From an uncultured Amaricoccus sp. (GTDB taxonomy: Bacteria > Pseudomonadota > Alphaproteobacteria > Rhodobacterales > Rhodobacteraceae), in NCBI RefSeq assembly GCF_937891315.1, contig NZ_CALAGI010000067.1, positions 1 to 64,000 on the forward strand: DNA of 64,000 nucleotides. Direction: 5' to 3'. The translations under genes and the position numbers were made by a program. The notes under the pieces were generated by a model. That model saw nothing but the letters and a program-made list of their open reading frames with translations. It did not search any database and was not told the DNA's origin. Positions within the stretch are counted from its first letter, which is position 1. Each line of letters begins with the position of its first letter. Shown in pieces: positions 43,260 through 51,974 of the stretch.

Positions 43260-44533
43260 CGCGGCGCGTAGAGCGGCATCGCGTCGAGGCGGCGGTTGAT
43301 CTCGGCGATTTCGGCGGCGTAGGCGGGGCTGTCCACGTCGCCGAAACGCTCGATGAACTCCGCCTCCGTCAGCCCGCTCGGCAGGTCGTCGAGGGATGGC
43401 ATGAGGTCCGCCTCGGTGCCGATCCCGGCCAGAAGCGCGGGCCAGTCCCCGGCCGGCGTTTCGATCAGGGCTTGTGCGAAACGCGCGCCGGCGAGATCGG
43501 CCGCCATGTCGTCGAAGCTGAAGCCGCTGCCGCCCGCGTTGCTGTCCAGCAGCTCCTTCAGTTCGCCCATGCCGAAGGCGATGGTGCCGGTACGGGCGGC
43601 GTAGATCCCGGCTGAGACGATGAAATGCCGCTTCAGATCATCCCGCCCGCCGAGCGTCGTGCCATCGCAATTGTTGCGCTTGCCGCGCATCCCCGGGCCG
43701 AGGCTGGCACCGACCGCCGGACCGAAGGCATCCTCGCCGCAATAGAGTGTCAGGGCGAGCAGCGCCGCCTTCAGCTCCTCGGGATCATCTCCCTTCGCCG
43801 CGCCGGCGACGTGGCGCAGATAGGGCAGCACCGATCCGCCGCGCGGCAGGCGCCGCTCGTCCCCGGCGCGGTCGATGGCGCGCAGATGGGCGTGGATCCG
43901 GTCGGCGTCGGTGCCGCCGGCGAAGGCGCGCACCTGGTTCTTCACCTGGCGATAGACCGCCGCGCGGTCCGCCTCGTCCAGGGCGAAGGCGACCGAGATC
44001 TCGCCGTCGCCGATCCGCACCCGCTTGACCGCGTCGATCAGCTGCCCGCCAAGGCCCGCGCCGAGATAGGCGTCGAGCGCCAGTCGCAGGGCCGGCACCA
44101 CGACCGCCGGCGGGATCGGCAGATGGCCGATCCGGGCCGATACAACCCGCGGGCCGTCGTCCGAGCTGGCGAGGCGGAGATCGAGGTTCGCCCACAGCGT
44201 TTCCGGCCAGAGCGCCGCCGAAAGTTCCAGCGTCAGTTGATCGCCGGCGATCGACCCCGCGCCGCCGAGACCGGGGCTGACCCGACTGAGCGAGGCGAGG
44301 ACGGCGTTGATCTCCGCGAGGCTGACCGTGACGTCGCCCCGCGTCGCGCCGCGCCCGACGACGCCGCGGAACGTTCGCGCCACATCGCGGGCGCGCGCGG
44401 CGGCGGTGGCGTCGGGCGGCGCCGAGAGCACGACCGAGGGCCGCGTCTGCACGGCGAGCCCGCCGGCGACCGGGATGAGGACCAACGCTGCGATCAGAAG
44501 GACCGTGACGGCGCGCCGAAGGAACCGAAGCAT
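43256..44533 (-). CDS. uncharacterised exported protein
   Basis: A 425-residue protein that I do not recognise. It has an N-terminal signal or anchor helix (MLRFLRRAVTVLLIAALVLIPVAGGLAV) and then a soluble alpha/beta region with no cysteine-rich or enzymatic motif I can name. There are only two clear cysteines in the mature part (YCGED and NNCDGT), which could form a disulfide. The segment DVTVSLAEINAVLASLSR and the beta-rich stretch after it look like a lipid- or substrate-binding sheet, but this is guesswork. The ATG at 44533 is chosen because the basic-then-hydrophobic signal begins there. The stop codon is inside repeat copy B. It is divergent from the desaturase gene. Confidence 0.7.
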   Translation of the reverse strand: MLRFLRRAVTVLLIAALVLIPVAGGLAVQTRPSVVLSAPPDATAAARARDVARTFRGVVGRGATRGDVTVSLAEINAVLASLSRVSPGLGGAGSIAGDQLTLELSAALWPETLWANLDLRLASSDDGPRVVSARIGHLPIPPAVVVPALRLALDAYLGAGLGGQLIDAVKRVRIGDGEISVAFALDEADRAAVYRQVKNQVRAFAGGTDADRIHAHLRAIDRAGDERRLPRGGSVLPYLRHVAGAAKGDDPEELKAALLALTLYCGEDAFGPAVGASLGPGMRGKRNNCDGTTLGGRDDLKRHFIVSAGIYAARTGTIAFGMGELKELLDSNAGGSGFSFDDMAADLAGARFAQALIETPAGDWPALLAGIGTEADLMPSLDDLPSGLTEAEFIERFGDVDSPAYAAEIAEINRRLDAMPLYAPR

Positions 44534-44667
44534 GAAATGAGTACCGTAGGTTGGGCCCCCCGGCCGTAGCCGGGCCACGCGACCGCCGCAAGCGCCGCGC
44601 CATCACAATACGTGCGATGGCCCCGGCCGGCGCGAACGCCCGATTGCGGCGCGACGAATGACGCGAT

Positions 44668-44681
44668 ACTGTTGTGACAGT
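44668..44681. promoter_or_regulatory. small dyad upstream of the desaturase
   Basis: ACTGT-TGTG-ACAGT, inside the looser ATACTGT...CTCGTAT symmetry, lies 20-34 bases before the desaturase start and may overlap its promoter. It is a candidate operator only. Confidence 0.3.
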
Positions 44682-44701
44682 CTCGTATTGGAACAGTGGA
44701 A

Positions 44702-45661
44702 ATGAGTTCGGGTAACCCGCCCCGCCGCCGCGAACGCACCCGCTTCGAATGGCCCACGTTTCTCTTGCTGTTTTTCACCTATAGTGTCTGGGCGACGGTA
44801 ACAATCTTCTACGCGGCGATCGATCCCTGGCTGGCGCTGCCAATCCTCGCCGTGGTCCTGGCATTCCATTCTTCGCTCCAGCATGAGATCATTCACGGGC
44901 ATCCATTCCGGGACCAGCGCCTGAACGACGCGCTGGTGTTTCCGGCGATCGGGCTGCTCATCCCCTACGAACGCTTCCGGACGACCCATCTCGCGCATCA
45001 TTTCGATCCGCTGCTGACCGATCCCTATGACGATCCGGAATCGAACTATCTCGATCCGGCGGTCTGGAACCGGCTGCGACGGCCGACGCGGGCGATTCTC
45101 GCGCTGAACAACACGCTGATCGGCCGCGTCACCATCGGCGCCGTGCTCGGCACCGTCTGGTTCTGGGGCAAGGACATCGTCGCGATGCGCAAGGGCGACC
45201 GCGAAGTGGCGCGGGCCTATCTGCTGCACGCACTCGGCGCGGTTCCGGTGCTGGCCTGGCTGGCGCTCCTCGGGACGATCCCGTTCTGGGCCTATCTCAT
45301 CTGCTGCTGGCTCGCATTGTCGCTGCTCAGGATCCGCACCTTCCTCGAGCATCGCGCGCATGAGCGGCACGGGGCGCGGAGCGTCATCATCGAGGATCGG
45401 GGGCCGCTCGCCCTCCTGTTTCTCAACAACAATTTCCACGCCGTGCACCACGCGCATCCAAGGCTCGCCTGGTATCAGCTGCCAGCGGAATATGCCCGGC
45501 GGCGGGAGGAATTCCTGCGGCGCAACGATCACTATGTCTATCGCTCCTACATCGAGGTGCTGGGGCGCTATCTCTTCCATCGCAAGGACCCGGTGGCGCA
45601 TCCGATCTGGACCCCGCCGGAGGGGCACAAGTCGGAGGGGCATGGGCCGGCGGGGCGGTGA
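44702..45661 (+). CDS. membrane fatty acid desaturase/hydroxylase
   Basis: A 319-residue diiron membrane enzyme of the FA_desaturase family. The three histidine boxes are HEIIHGHP, HLAHHFDP and HAVHHAHP, separated by four or more hydrophobic helices. Both termini face the cytosol in this family. The substrate (acyl lipid, carotenoid ketolation or hydroxylation) cannot be fixed from sequence. The ATG is used; a GTG two codons earlier is equally possible. Its TGA overlaps the ATG of the next gene (TGATG), so the two are coupled. Confidence 0.88.
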   Translation: MSSGNPPRRRERTRFEWPTFLLLFFTYSVWATVTIFYAAIDPWLALPILAVVLAFHSSLQHEIIHGHPFRDQRLNDALVFPAIGLLIPYERFRTTHLAHHFDPLLTDPYDDPESNYLDPAVWNRLRRPTRAILALNNTLIGRVTIGAVLGTVWFWGKDIVAMRKGDREVARAYLLHALGAVPVLAWLALLGTIPFWAYLICCWLALSLLRIRTFLEHRAHERHGARSVIIEDRGPLALLFLNNNFHAVHHAHPRLAWYQLPAEYARRREEFLRRNDHYVYRSYIEVLGRYLFHRKDPVAHPIWTPPEGHKSEGHGPAGR

Positions 45662-46473
45662 TGATCGCCCTTCTTTCGATGTACGACTGGCCCGAGGTCG
45701 CCGCGGAGACCGACGCGGCATGGGTGGCGATCCGCGACGGATTGCGGGCCGAGGGCGTCGCCGCGCCGGAGACGCTGACCCGCGACGCCGATCTCTGGGC
45801 GGCGTGGCGGGATCCGGCGCTGGTCTTCGGCCAGACCTGCGGGTTGCCCCTGGTGCGCGGCTTGACCGAGGTCGAGGTGATCGGCGCGATCGACTATGGT
45901 CTTCCCGGCTGCCCGCCCGGCTTCTATCGCAGCGCCCTGGTCACTCGCGCCGATGATCCGCGCGAGACCTTGTCCGCGTTTCGCGGTGCCCGCGCGGCGG
46001 TGAACGGCCGGGACTCCCAGTCGGGCTATGGCGCGCTGCTGGCAGCGGTCGCGCCCTACGCCGAAGCGGCCGGCTTTTTCGGCGCGGCGCGGGTGACTGG
46101 ATCGCACCGCGCCTCGGTGATCGCGGTCGCGGCCGGCGAGGCCGATATCGCCGCGATCGACTGCGTCTCCTGGCGCCTCGCCGAGCGGTTCGAACCAACG
46201 GCCGGCGCGCTGCGCGTGTCGGGGCTGACCGAGCCGACACCCGGCTTGCCACTGATCGCCGCCGCCGGGACCGACGTCGCGCGGCATCGCGCGGTGGCCG
46301 CCGCCGTGCTTCCGACACTCGCCCACGGAACCGCGGGCCTTCGGGGCTTCGCGCCGCTGACCCGGAGCGACTACGCGATGATTGCCACCCGCTTCGCCGC
46401 CGCCGAGGCGCGGGTCGCGATCCAGAGCGGAGTCCGACCCGGCAGAGCCGGCTCGTTCGTTCCAGAGTCTTGA
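45661..46473 (+). CDS. PhnD-like binding-protein-fold protein without signal peptide
   Basis: A 270-residue protein resembling the phosphate/phosphonate ABC binding proteins (PhnD-like, PF12974-type). FRGARAAVNGRDSQSGYGALLAAV is the ligand-loop segment, and ADIAAIDCVSWRLAERF the second lobe. No signal peptide is present (MIALLSMYDWPEVAAETD), so it should stay in the cytosol, and no transporter genes accompany it. It may be a cytosolic sensor or enzyme built on this fold. The start overlaps the desaturase stop. The TGA stop lies inside repeat copy C. Confidence 0.75.
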   Translation: MIALLSMYDWPEVAAETDAAWVAIRDGLRAEGVAAPETLTRDADLWAAWRDPALVFGQTCGLPLVRGLTEVEVIGAIDYGLPGCPPGFYRSALVTRADDPRETLSAFRGARAAVNGRDSQSGYGALLAAVAPYAEAAGFFGAARVTGSHRASVIAVAAGEADIAAIDCVSWRLAERFEPTAGALRVSGLTEPTPGLPLIAAAGTDVARHRAVAAAVLPTLAHGTAGLRGFAPLTRSDYAMIATRFAAAEARVAIQSGVRPGRAGSFVPES

Positions 46474-46528
46474 TTTAACGCAATATCTTGGCCACCAGAC
46501 GAGTCCGTCTGGTTGGAGATTGCTCTAG
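46462..46528 (+). repeat. dispersed palindromic repeat, copy C
   Basis: Third copy of the 67-bp element: outer arms around GCAATATC and GAGATTGC, inner CCAGACG/CGTCTGG stem. It fills the gap between two converging genes and provides stop codons to both. TGA near its left end closes the PhnD-like gene, and CTAG at its right end gives the TAG of the phosphatase gene. Confidence 0.88.
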
Positions 46529-47322
46529 CCCTCGTCGTCCCGCATGATGCGCAGCAGGTCCAGCCAGGCGTCGGGCGCGGTGGCGAGGACCTTGTCGGGC
46601 TGGCGGAAGTCCCCATCGGGGCGGAAGGGCGCGGTTCGTCCGCCCGCCTCGCGCACGATGAGCAGCCCGGCGAGGCAGTCCCAGGCCATCATGTGGTCCG
46701 ACAGGCAGCCCGCCATCCGACCCGCCGCGACATAGGCGAGCATCAGCGCGCCCGAGCCGTTGTTGAAGAACACGCCGCCTCCGGCCACGATCTCGCGGGC
46801 CATGCGCGCCGCGCGGACCGGATTGGTGTGCTGGCTGCAGCCGAGCGCCGTCACCGCGTTCCGGACACCGACACCGGGCGGAAGGCTCAGCGGCGCGCGG
46901 TTCAGCATCGCGCCGTCGCCGCGCATCGCGGCGAATTCCTCGCCATGGGTTGGCACCGAGATCACGCCGGCCACCGTCTCGGACCGGCGCAGCACGGCGA
47001 TCGCCACGCACCAGTTCGGCATGCCGTGCAGATAGGGCGAGGTGCCGTCGATCGGATCGATCACCCAGGTAAAGCCGGTCGTGCCCTCGGTCCGGCCGTA
47101 TTCCTCGCCGATGAAACCGTCGCCGGGAAAGTTCGCCGCGATCTCGGCCCGGATCTGGCGCTCCACCGCGCGATCGGCTTCCGAGACGATGTCCTGGGCG
47201 CTGACCTTCGATTCGATCGCCAGGGTCTCGCGGCTGCGCCAATAGACCAGAGCCAGCGCGCCCGCGCGTCCGGCGATGTCCTGCGCCTGAGCGTAGCGCT
47301 CCAGGATTTCGGGATCGAGCAT
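46525..47322 (-). CDS. inositol monophosphatase-family phosphatase
   Basis: A 265-residue Mg-dependent phosphatase of the IMPase superfamily. Metal ligands are GEEYG (Glu73, Glu74), IDPIDGTSPYLHG (Asp89, Asp92) and WDCLAGLLIVREAGG near the end. The branch (inositol-1-phosphatase SuhB, histidinol-phosphatase HisN or PAP phosphatase CysQ) is not clear. The T-S-P after DG, where most have T-x-N/N-F, and the lack of CysQ-specific segments leave a HisN-like role possible. It is 48 bases downstream of the Smr gene on the same strand. Confidence 0.85.
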   Translation of the reverse strand: MLDPEILERYAQAQDIAGRAGALALVYWRSRETLAIESKVSAQDIVSEADRAVERQIRAEIAANFPGDGFIGEEYGRTEGTTGFTWVIDPIDGTSPYLHGMPNWCVAIAVLRRSETVAGVISVPTHGEEFAAMRGDGAMLNRAPLSLPPGVGVRNAVTALGCSQHTNPVRAARMAREIVAGGGVFFNNGSGALMLAYVAAGRMAGCLSDHMMAWDCLAGLLIVREAGGRTAPFRPDGDFRQPDKVLATAPDAWLDLLRIMRDDEG

Positions 47323-47370
47323 GGCGCCTCCTCGGGGTTCCGCCGCAGCTTCGCCATCACGCTCGCGACG

Positions 47371-47982
47371 TCAACCCCCGCGCCGGCGCCGCAGATAGAC
47401 ATAGTAAGCGCCGCCGCCGCCATGCTTCTGATGCGCGCTCGCGACCTGCAGCACGGCACCGGCCAGCGGCGGCGCCGCCAGCCAGTGCGGCAGGCTGTGG
47501 CGGAGGATGCCGTGGCGGCGCGGCTGGATCGCGTCTTCGTCCGCGCGGCCCTTGCCGGTAATGACCAGCACCAGCCGCAGCCCGCTGGCATGCGCCGACT
47601 GGATGAAGCCGATCAGCCGCGCATGTGCGTGTTCCGAGGTCATGCCGTGCAGATCGAGCCTCGCCTCCGGCTCCATGCGCCCGCGGCGCAGGCTGTCGAA
47701 CCGCCGCCGGTCCATATGCGGATGCGCCCTTTCGAGCAGAACCCGCGGGTCCGGAACGAGATCACAGGTGACGCGCGGCGGCTCGGGGAGCCGGGGGGCG
47801 ACGGGACGGTTCGCGGCGGTGGGTCTGGCGATCGCCGGCACCGGCGGACCCGCCGCGGGCACTTCGTCCAGCTCGGCCGCCACCGGCGCGTCGGGGGGAC
47901 GAAGCGGCGTTGTACGGGCTGCGACCTGATTCCAGAGCGCGCGTTCCTCGGGGGAGAGACCGCGCCGCCTTCGTCCGGCCAT
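47371..47982 (-). CDS. Smr-domain protein
   Basis: A 203-residue protein with a disordered Pro/Ala-rich N-terminal half and a C-terminal small MutS-related domain (about 105-203). Motifs LDLHGMTSEHAHARLIGFI and VITGKGRADE are diagnostic. Smr domains nick or bind nucleic acid, and stand-alone members are linked to ribosome rescue and DNA repair. It lies 18 bases downstream of the Tim44-like gene, a neighbour pair conserved in Rhodobacterales. Confidence 0.9.
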   Translation of the reverse strand: MAGRRRRGLSPEERALWNQVAARTTPLRPPDAPVAAELDEVPAAGPPVPAIARPTAANRPVAPRLPEPPRVTCDLVPDPRVLLERAHPHMDRRRFDSLRRGRMEPEARLDLHGMTSEHAHARLIGFIQSAHASGLRLVLVITGKGRADEDAIQPRRHGILRHSLPHWLAAPPLAGAVLQVASAHQKHGGGGAYYVYLRRRRGG

Positions 47983-48000
47983 GGGCCGGAACCGGCCGGA

Positions 48001-48666
48001 TCAGCCGCCGGTCCCGGTCAGTTGCCAGTTCGGATTGTCCGAGGTCATCGTCCGGGTAAAGGTCCAGACATCACGTTGCTGCTTCAGCTCGGTCGGTGAG
48101 CCTTCGACGATCCGGCCCTCGGCGTCGCGCACCACCGAAGTAAGCTCGCCGAGGAAGCGCATGGTGACATCGGCCTCGCTCGTCGCCGGATCGAACCGCG
48201 CCTCGATCAGCTTCACCTCGCGGACGCCGGCGAAGCTCGCCTCGACCTTGTAGCCCTTCTGGTCGCGCGCGGTGATCGCGGCGGCGAAGGACTCGAAAAC
48301 GTCCGGCGACAGGAACTGGCGCAGGGTATCGAGATCGCCGGTCTCGTAGGCCATCACGATCATTTCATAGGCCTGCCGCGCGCCATGGCTGAATTCCGCG
48401 ACGCCGAACCGCCGGTCCGCCCGCTTCATCGCCGACAGCGCCTTGCCCGTTTCGCTCTCGGGATCGGCGAAATCGGCGATGTCGAGATCGGGACCGCCGC
48501 CGTCGATCACCTCGAAGGACCGGTCGCCGCGGCGCGGCGCGACTGTGCCGGGAACTTCCGTCGGTTTCTCATAGCCTTCGCGGGTCCCGAGCACATTCCG
48601 CAGGCGCAGGATCAGGAACAGCGCGATGCCCGCCAAGACAATGATCTGGATCATCTGCGAGCCCAT
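48001..48666 (-). CDS. Tim44-like domain protein
   Basis: A 221-residue inner-membrane protein with one N-terminal helix (MIQIIVLAGIALFLILRLRNVLG). An acidic linker follows, then a Tim44-like domain (about 85-221: FSHGARQAYEMIVMAYETGDLDTLRQFLSPDVFESFAAAI through RDVWTFTRTM). The bacterial Tim44-like domain is thought to bind membrane or inner-membrane protein partners; this gene is usually next to Smr and secB in Rhodobacterales. The ATG at 48666 is used because AAGG precedes it; upstream codons belong to the fxsA promoter region. It is divergent from fxsA. Confidence 0.88.
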   Translation of the reverse strand: MGSQMIQIIVLAGIALFLILRLRNVLGTREGYEKPTEVPGTVAPRRGDRSFEVIDGGGPDLDIADFADPESETGKALSAMKRADRRFGVAEFSHGARQAYEMIVMAYETGDLDTLRQFLSPDVFESFAAAITARDQKGYKVEASFAGVREVKLIEARFDPATSEADVTMRFLGELTSVVRDAEGRIVEGSPTELKQQRDVWTFTRTMTSDNPNWQLTGTGG

Positions 48667-48791
48667 CGGCCAACCTTTCACTTTCGCGCCCCGGAGCGAT
48701 GGCGCGGCGGGGGTGATGCACTTATGTAAGGACTGCGACGCGCCAAGTCCATGCAAGGAGGCGCGGCGCGCTGCTGCGTGGGGCCCGACAA

Positions 48792-49271
48792 ATGTGGATT
48801 CTTCCGACACTGATCCTTCTGCCGATGATCGAGATCGCGCTTTTCATCGTCGTTGGCGGCTGGATCGGATTGTGGCCGACGCTCGCCCTCGTCATCGCCT
48901 CCGCCGTCGGCGGGATGAGCGTGATCCGCGTCCAGGGCACACAGGCCCTGATGGGCCTGCGGCGGAACATGGAAGCCGGCGGCGATCCGCGCGATCAGCT
49001 CGCGCATGGCGCCTTGATCCTGGTCGCCGGGATCCTGCTGCTCATCCCCGGCTTTCTGACCGACGCGATCGCGATCCTGCTCCTGATCCCGCCGATACGG
49101 GCCTGGGTCATCGGCCGCGGCGCGGCGCGAATGACGGTCAAGGCCACCCGCTTCGGACGCACGGCGCCACCGCGCCAGCCGCCGGGAACCATCGACGCCG
49201 AGTATGAGGTGATCGAGGACACGGCGCCCCGCCGCCCCGGCAACTCGGGCTGGACCCGGCCGGACGGCTGA
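48792..49271 (+). CDS. fxsA: FxsA family membrane protein
   Basis: A 159-residue inner-membrane protein with four short helices. WILPTLILLPMIEIALFIVVGGWIG and GALILVAGILLLIPGFLTDAIAILLLIPP carry the PGFxTD segment typical of FxsA. In E. coli FxsA reduces F-plasmid exclusion of phage T7; its normal role is unknown. The C-terminal 45 residues are hydrophilic and variable. secB follows on the same strand after 94 bases. Confidence 0.9.
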   Translation: MWILPTLILLPMIEIALFIVVGGWIGLWPTLALVIASAVGGMSVIRVQGTQALMGLRRNMEAGGDPRDQLAHGALILVAGILLLIPGFLTDAIAILLLIPPIRAWVIGRGAARMTVKATRFGRTAPPRQPPGTIDAEYEVIEDTAPRRPGNSGWTRPDG

Positions 49272-49365
49272 GCCGATCCCGCAGCGCGCGGCCGCGTTGT
49301 GGCCCGCGGCCGGCCATGCTAGACGGCGACCCGATCCATCCGGGGCGCTGACGAGGAGCCGAACC

Positions 49366-49842
49366 ATGGTTGACGAAGCGAACGGCGCGGCTCCCGCGCC
49401 CAAGTTGCAGATTCTGACGCAATATATCCGCGACCTGTCGTTCGAGAACATCGCCGCCCAGAAGGGCGTCGCCGCCGAGGGCAAGCCCGAGCTGACCATC
49501 CAGGTCAATATCGACGCGCAGCTGCGCGGCGAGGACCGCTACGAGGTCATCCTGAAGCTGAAGGTCGACAACAAGATCGATGTGGCGCCGGTCTTCATTC
49601 TCGAGATCGACTACGCTGGCCTGTTTCTGATCCAGAACGTGCCGCAGGACCAGATCCATCCGCTGCTGATGATCGAATGCCCGCGGCTCATCTTCCCGTT
49701 CCTGCGGCGCGTCGTCAGCGACGTGACCCGAGATGGTGGCTATCCGCCGATCAATCTCGAAGTGATCGACTTTCTCGGGCTCTATCGCAGCGAAATCGCC
49801 CGCCGTCAGGCCGAAACGGCGAGCCCCCCGCTGCAGGCCTGA
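49366..49842 (+). CDS. secB: protein-export chaperone SecB
   Basis: A 158-residue cytosolic chaperone that keeps preproteins unfolded and hands them to SecA. Strands and loops of the family are visible: LQILTQYIRDLSFENIAA, LTIQVNIDAQ, YEVILKLKV and IFPFLRRVVSDVTRDGGYPPINLEVIDFLGLY. Length is standard. The ribosome-binding site is GAGGAG. It converges on dnaQ with a five-base gap. Confidence 0.97.
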   Translation: MVDEANGAAPAPKLQILTQYIRDLSFENIAAQKGVAAEGKPELTIQVNIDAQLRGEDRYEVILKLKVDNKIDVAPVFILEIDYAGLFLIQNVPQDQIHPLLMIECPRLIFPFLRRVVSDVTRDGGYPPINLEVIDFLGLYRSEIARRQAETASPPLQA

Positions 49843-49847
49843 GCGCG

Positions 49848-50531
49848 TCAGTCGCGCGCCCACAGGGCCGCGGGGCCGAGGTCGGCGACGAGATCGGCGT
49901 GTGCCGCGGCCTCCGCTTCGGTCAGCCGCGGCGGCAGTGGGCGCGGGCGCGCCGGCGCCACCCAATCGAGGCTGATCGCGGCGTCCGCGGTCGCCGTCAT
50001 GGTGAGCGACAGGTCGGGCTGGCGCCCGCCGATCAGCTCCAGATAGACTTCCGCCAGCAACTCGGAATCGAGCAGCGCGCCGTGTTTCTCGCGCGACGAA
50101 TTGTCGATGCCAAACCGCCGGCAGAGTGCGTCGAGCGTGCTCGGCGCTCCGGGGAAGCGCCGTTTCGCCAGATCGAGCGTATCGACCGCCCGGGTTTCCG
50201 CCAGCCGTGTTCGCCCGACCCAGCCAAGTTCGGCGTTCAGGAACTTCATGTCGAACCTGGCATTGTGGATGACGAGCTTCGCATCGCCGACGAACGCCAG
50301 GAACTCATCGACGATTGCCGCGAACACCGGCTTGTCGGCAAGGAATTCCGTGCCGAGGCCGTGGATGGCGAAAGCTTCGGCCGGCATGGCCCGCTCCGGG
50401 TTGACATAGGCATGGAACACCCGCCCCGTGGGCAGGTGGTTCAGAAGCTCGACCGCGCCGATCTCGACGACGCGATCGCCGGTCAGCGGATCGAACCCCG
50501 TCGTCTCGGTATCGAGCACGATCTCACGCAT
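49848..50531 (-). CDS. dnaQ: DNA polymerase III epsilon subunit
   Basis: A 227-residue 3'-5' proofreading exonuclease of the replicase. ExoI DTETTGF (Asp7, Glu9), ExoII HNARFDMKFLNAEL and ExoIII-epsilon HGALLDSELLAEVYLEL (catalytic His and Asp) are all present, followed by a short C-terminal tail that binds the alpha subunit. It overlaps coaE by eight bases in the run maf-aroE-coaE-dnaQ. Confidence 0.96.
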   Translation of the reverse strand: MREIVLDTETTGFDPLTGDRVVEIGAVELLNHLPTGRVFHAYVNPERAMPAEAFAIHGLGTEFLADKPVFAAIVDEFLAFVGDAKLVIHNARFDMKFLNAELGWVGRTRLAETRAVDTLDLAKRRFPGAPSTLDALCRRFGIDNSSREKHGALLDSELLAEVYLELIGGRQPDLSLTMTATADAAISLDWVAPARPRPLPPRLTEAEAAAHADLVADLGPAALWARD

Positions 50532-51129
50532 GGCGCATCTCCGTCAGCTCCGCGATCAGGGCCGTCACCCTGGTCCGCGCCGCCTCGATACCGGCGCCGG
50601 TGTCGAGGATATGGTCGGCACGGCGCCGCTTCTCGGCGTCCGGTACCTGCCGGGCAAGGATATGCTCGAAGGCTTCCGTCGTCATTCCCGGCCGGGCGAG
50701 GACGCGGGCGCGCTGAACCTCGGGTGAGGCGGTCACCACGAGAACCGCGTCGACGCCGATTTCTGCCCCGGTTTCATACAGCAGGGGAATATCGCAGAGA
50801 ACCAGCGCCGCGCCGGCATGCTCGGCCAGAAACGCCGCCCGGTCCTCGGTGACCAGCGGATGGACCCGCGCCTCGATCCGGGGCAGCAGGGTCTCGTCGC
50901 GCAGGATCGCCGCGCGCAGGCGATCGCGATCGACGCGGCCGCCGATCACGGCGCCGGGTGCCAGCTCCCGCAGGGCGTCGGCGGCGCCGCCGCCCTCGGC
51001 ATAGAGTTGGTGAACCGCCCGGTCCGCGTCCCACACAGGAATTCCGGCCTCGCGAAACAGGTTCGCCGTGGTCGATTTCCCCATGCCAATCGAACCGGTC
51101 AGGCCAAGAATGAACGGCCGTTCGCTCAT
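50524..51129 (-). CDS. coaE: dephospho-CoA kinase
   Basis: A 201-residue kinase carrying out the last step of coenzyme A synthesis. The P-loop is GSIGMGKST (12-20), the CoA-site DADRAVHQLY is near residue 35, and the lid has VLVVTASPEVQRARVLAR. Its ATG overlaps the aroE stop (ATGA). Confidence 0.96.
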   Translation of the reverse strand: MSERPFILGLTGSIGMGKSTTANLFREAGIPVWDADRAVHQLYAEGGGAADALRELAPGAVIGGRVDRDRLRAAILRDETLLPRIEARVHPLVTEDRAAFLAEHAGAALVLCDIPLLYETGAEIGVDAVLVVTASPEVQRARVLARPGMTTEAFEHILARQVPDAEKRRRADHILDTGAGIEAARTRVTALIAELTEMRHA

Positions 51130-51974
51130 GCGCCGAGCACCGCGCGGCGCAGATCCTCGTCCACCGCCGGCTTCGTCCCGAACCAGCGCTCGAAGCCCGG
51201 TGCCGCCTGATGCAGCAGCATCCCGAGCCCATCGACCGCCGTCAGCCCGCGCCGCCGGGCGGCGCGCAGCAGCGGCGTTTCCAGCGGAACATAGACGATA
51301 TCGTTGACCACGGCGTCGGCCGGCGCGGCGTCGAGCTGGACATCGAGATCCGCCTGTCCCGCCATGCCGAGAACCGTCGTGTTCACGATGGTTCGCGCCC
51401 CATCCATCGCCGCGCTCGCGAAGCCCCAGTCAACCACCGTCAGCCGCCCGGCGAAATGATCGGCCAGCCGGTCCGCGCGGTCGCGTGTTCGGTTGGCAAT
51501 CCTGACCTCGGGACAGCCTTCCTCGATCAATCCGGCGACGATCGCCCGCGCGGCGCCACCGGCGCCAAGCACCAGAGCCGGCCCCGCGGTCGCGGACCAG
51601 CCCGGGGCGCCCTGACGCAGGTTCGCCAGAAACCCGTGAACGTCGGTATTGTCGGCGTGGAGTCCCCCGTCGGGCAGGAATGTCAGCGTATTCGCCGCCC
51701 CCACCCGCGCGGCGCGCGGCGTGATCTCGCTCGCCAGCGCCAGCGCCGCCTCCTTGTGCGGGACCGTCACGTTCGCGCCGACGAAACCGACCGTGCGCAG
51801 CGCCCGCAGCCCTTCGGCGAAAGTCTCCGGCGCCAACGCGACGGGGACATAGAACCCGCCGATCCCGTAGCGCCGCAGCCAATGACCATGCAGGATCGGC
51901 GAGCGCGAATGGCTGATCGGCCAGCCGATGACCCCGGCCAGGGGCGGCCCCGCGTGTTTCCCCTCCACGCTCAT
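51126..51974 (-). CDS. aroE: shikimate dehydrogenase
   Basis: A 282-residue NADPH enzyme reducing 3-dehydroshikimate to shikimate. The substrate site includes SHSRSPILH (21-29), the catalytic Lys74 in NVTVPHKEAA and Asp in NTDVHGFL. The cofactor loop is GAGGAARAI. I take the ATG at 51974, which overlaps the maf stop (ATGA), over one three codons upstream. This keeps the coupled arrangement of the whole cluster. Confidence 0.95.
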   Translation of the reverse strand: MSVEGKHAGPPLAGVIGWPISHSRSPILHGHWLRRYGIGGFYVPVALAPETFAEGLRALRTVGFVGANVTVPHKEAALALASEITPRAARVGAANTLTFLPDGGLHADNTDVHGFLANLRQGAPGWSATAGPALVLGAGGAARAIVAGLIEEGCPEVRIANRTRDRADRLADHFAGRLTVVDWGFASAAMDGARTIVNTTVLGMAGQADLDVQLDAAPADAVVNDIVYVPLETPLLRAARRRGLTAVDGLGMLLHQAAPGFERWFGTKPAVDEDLRRAVLGA

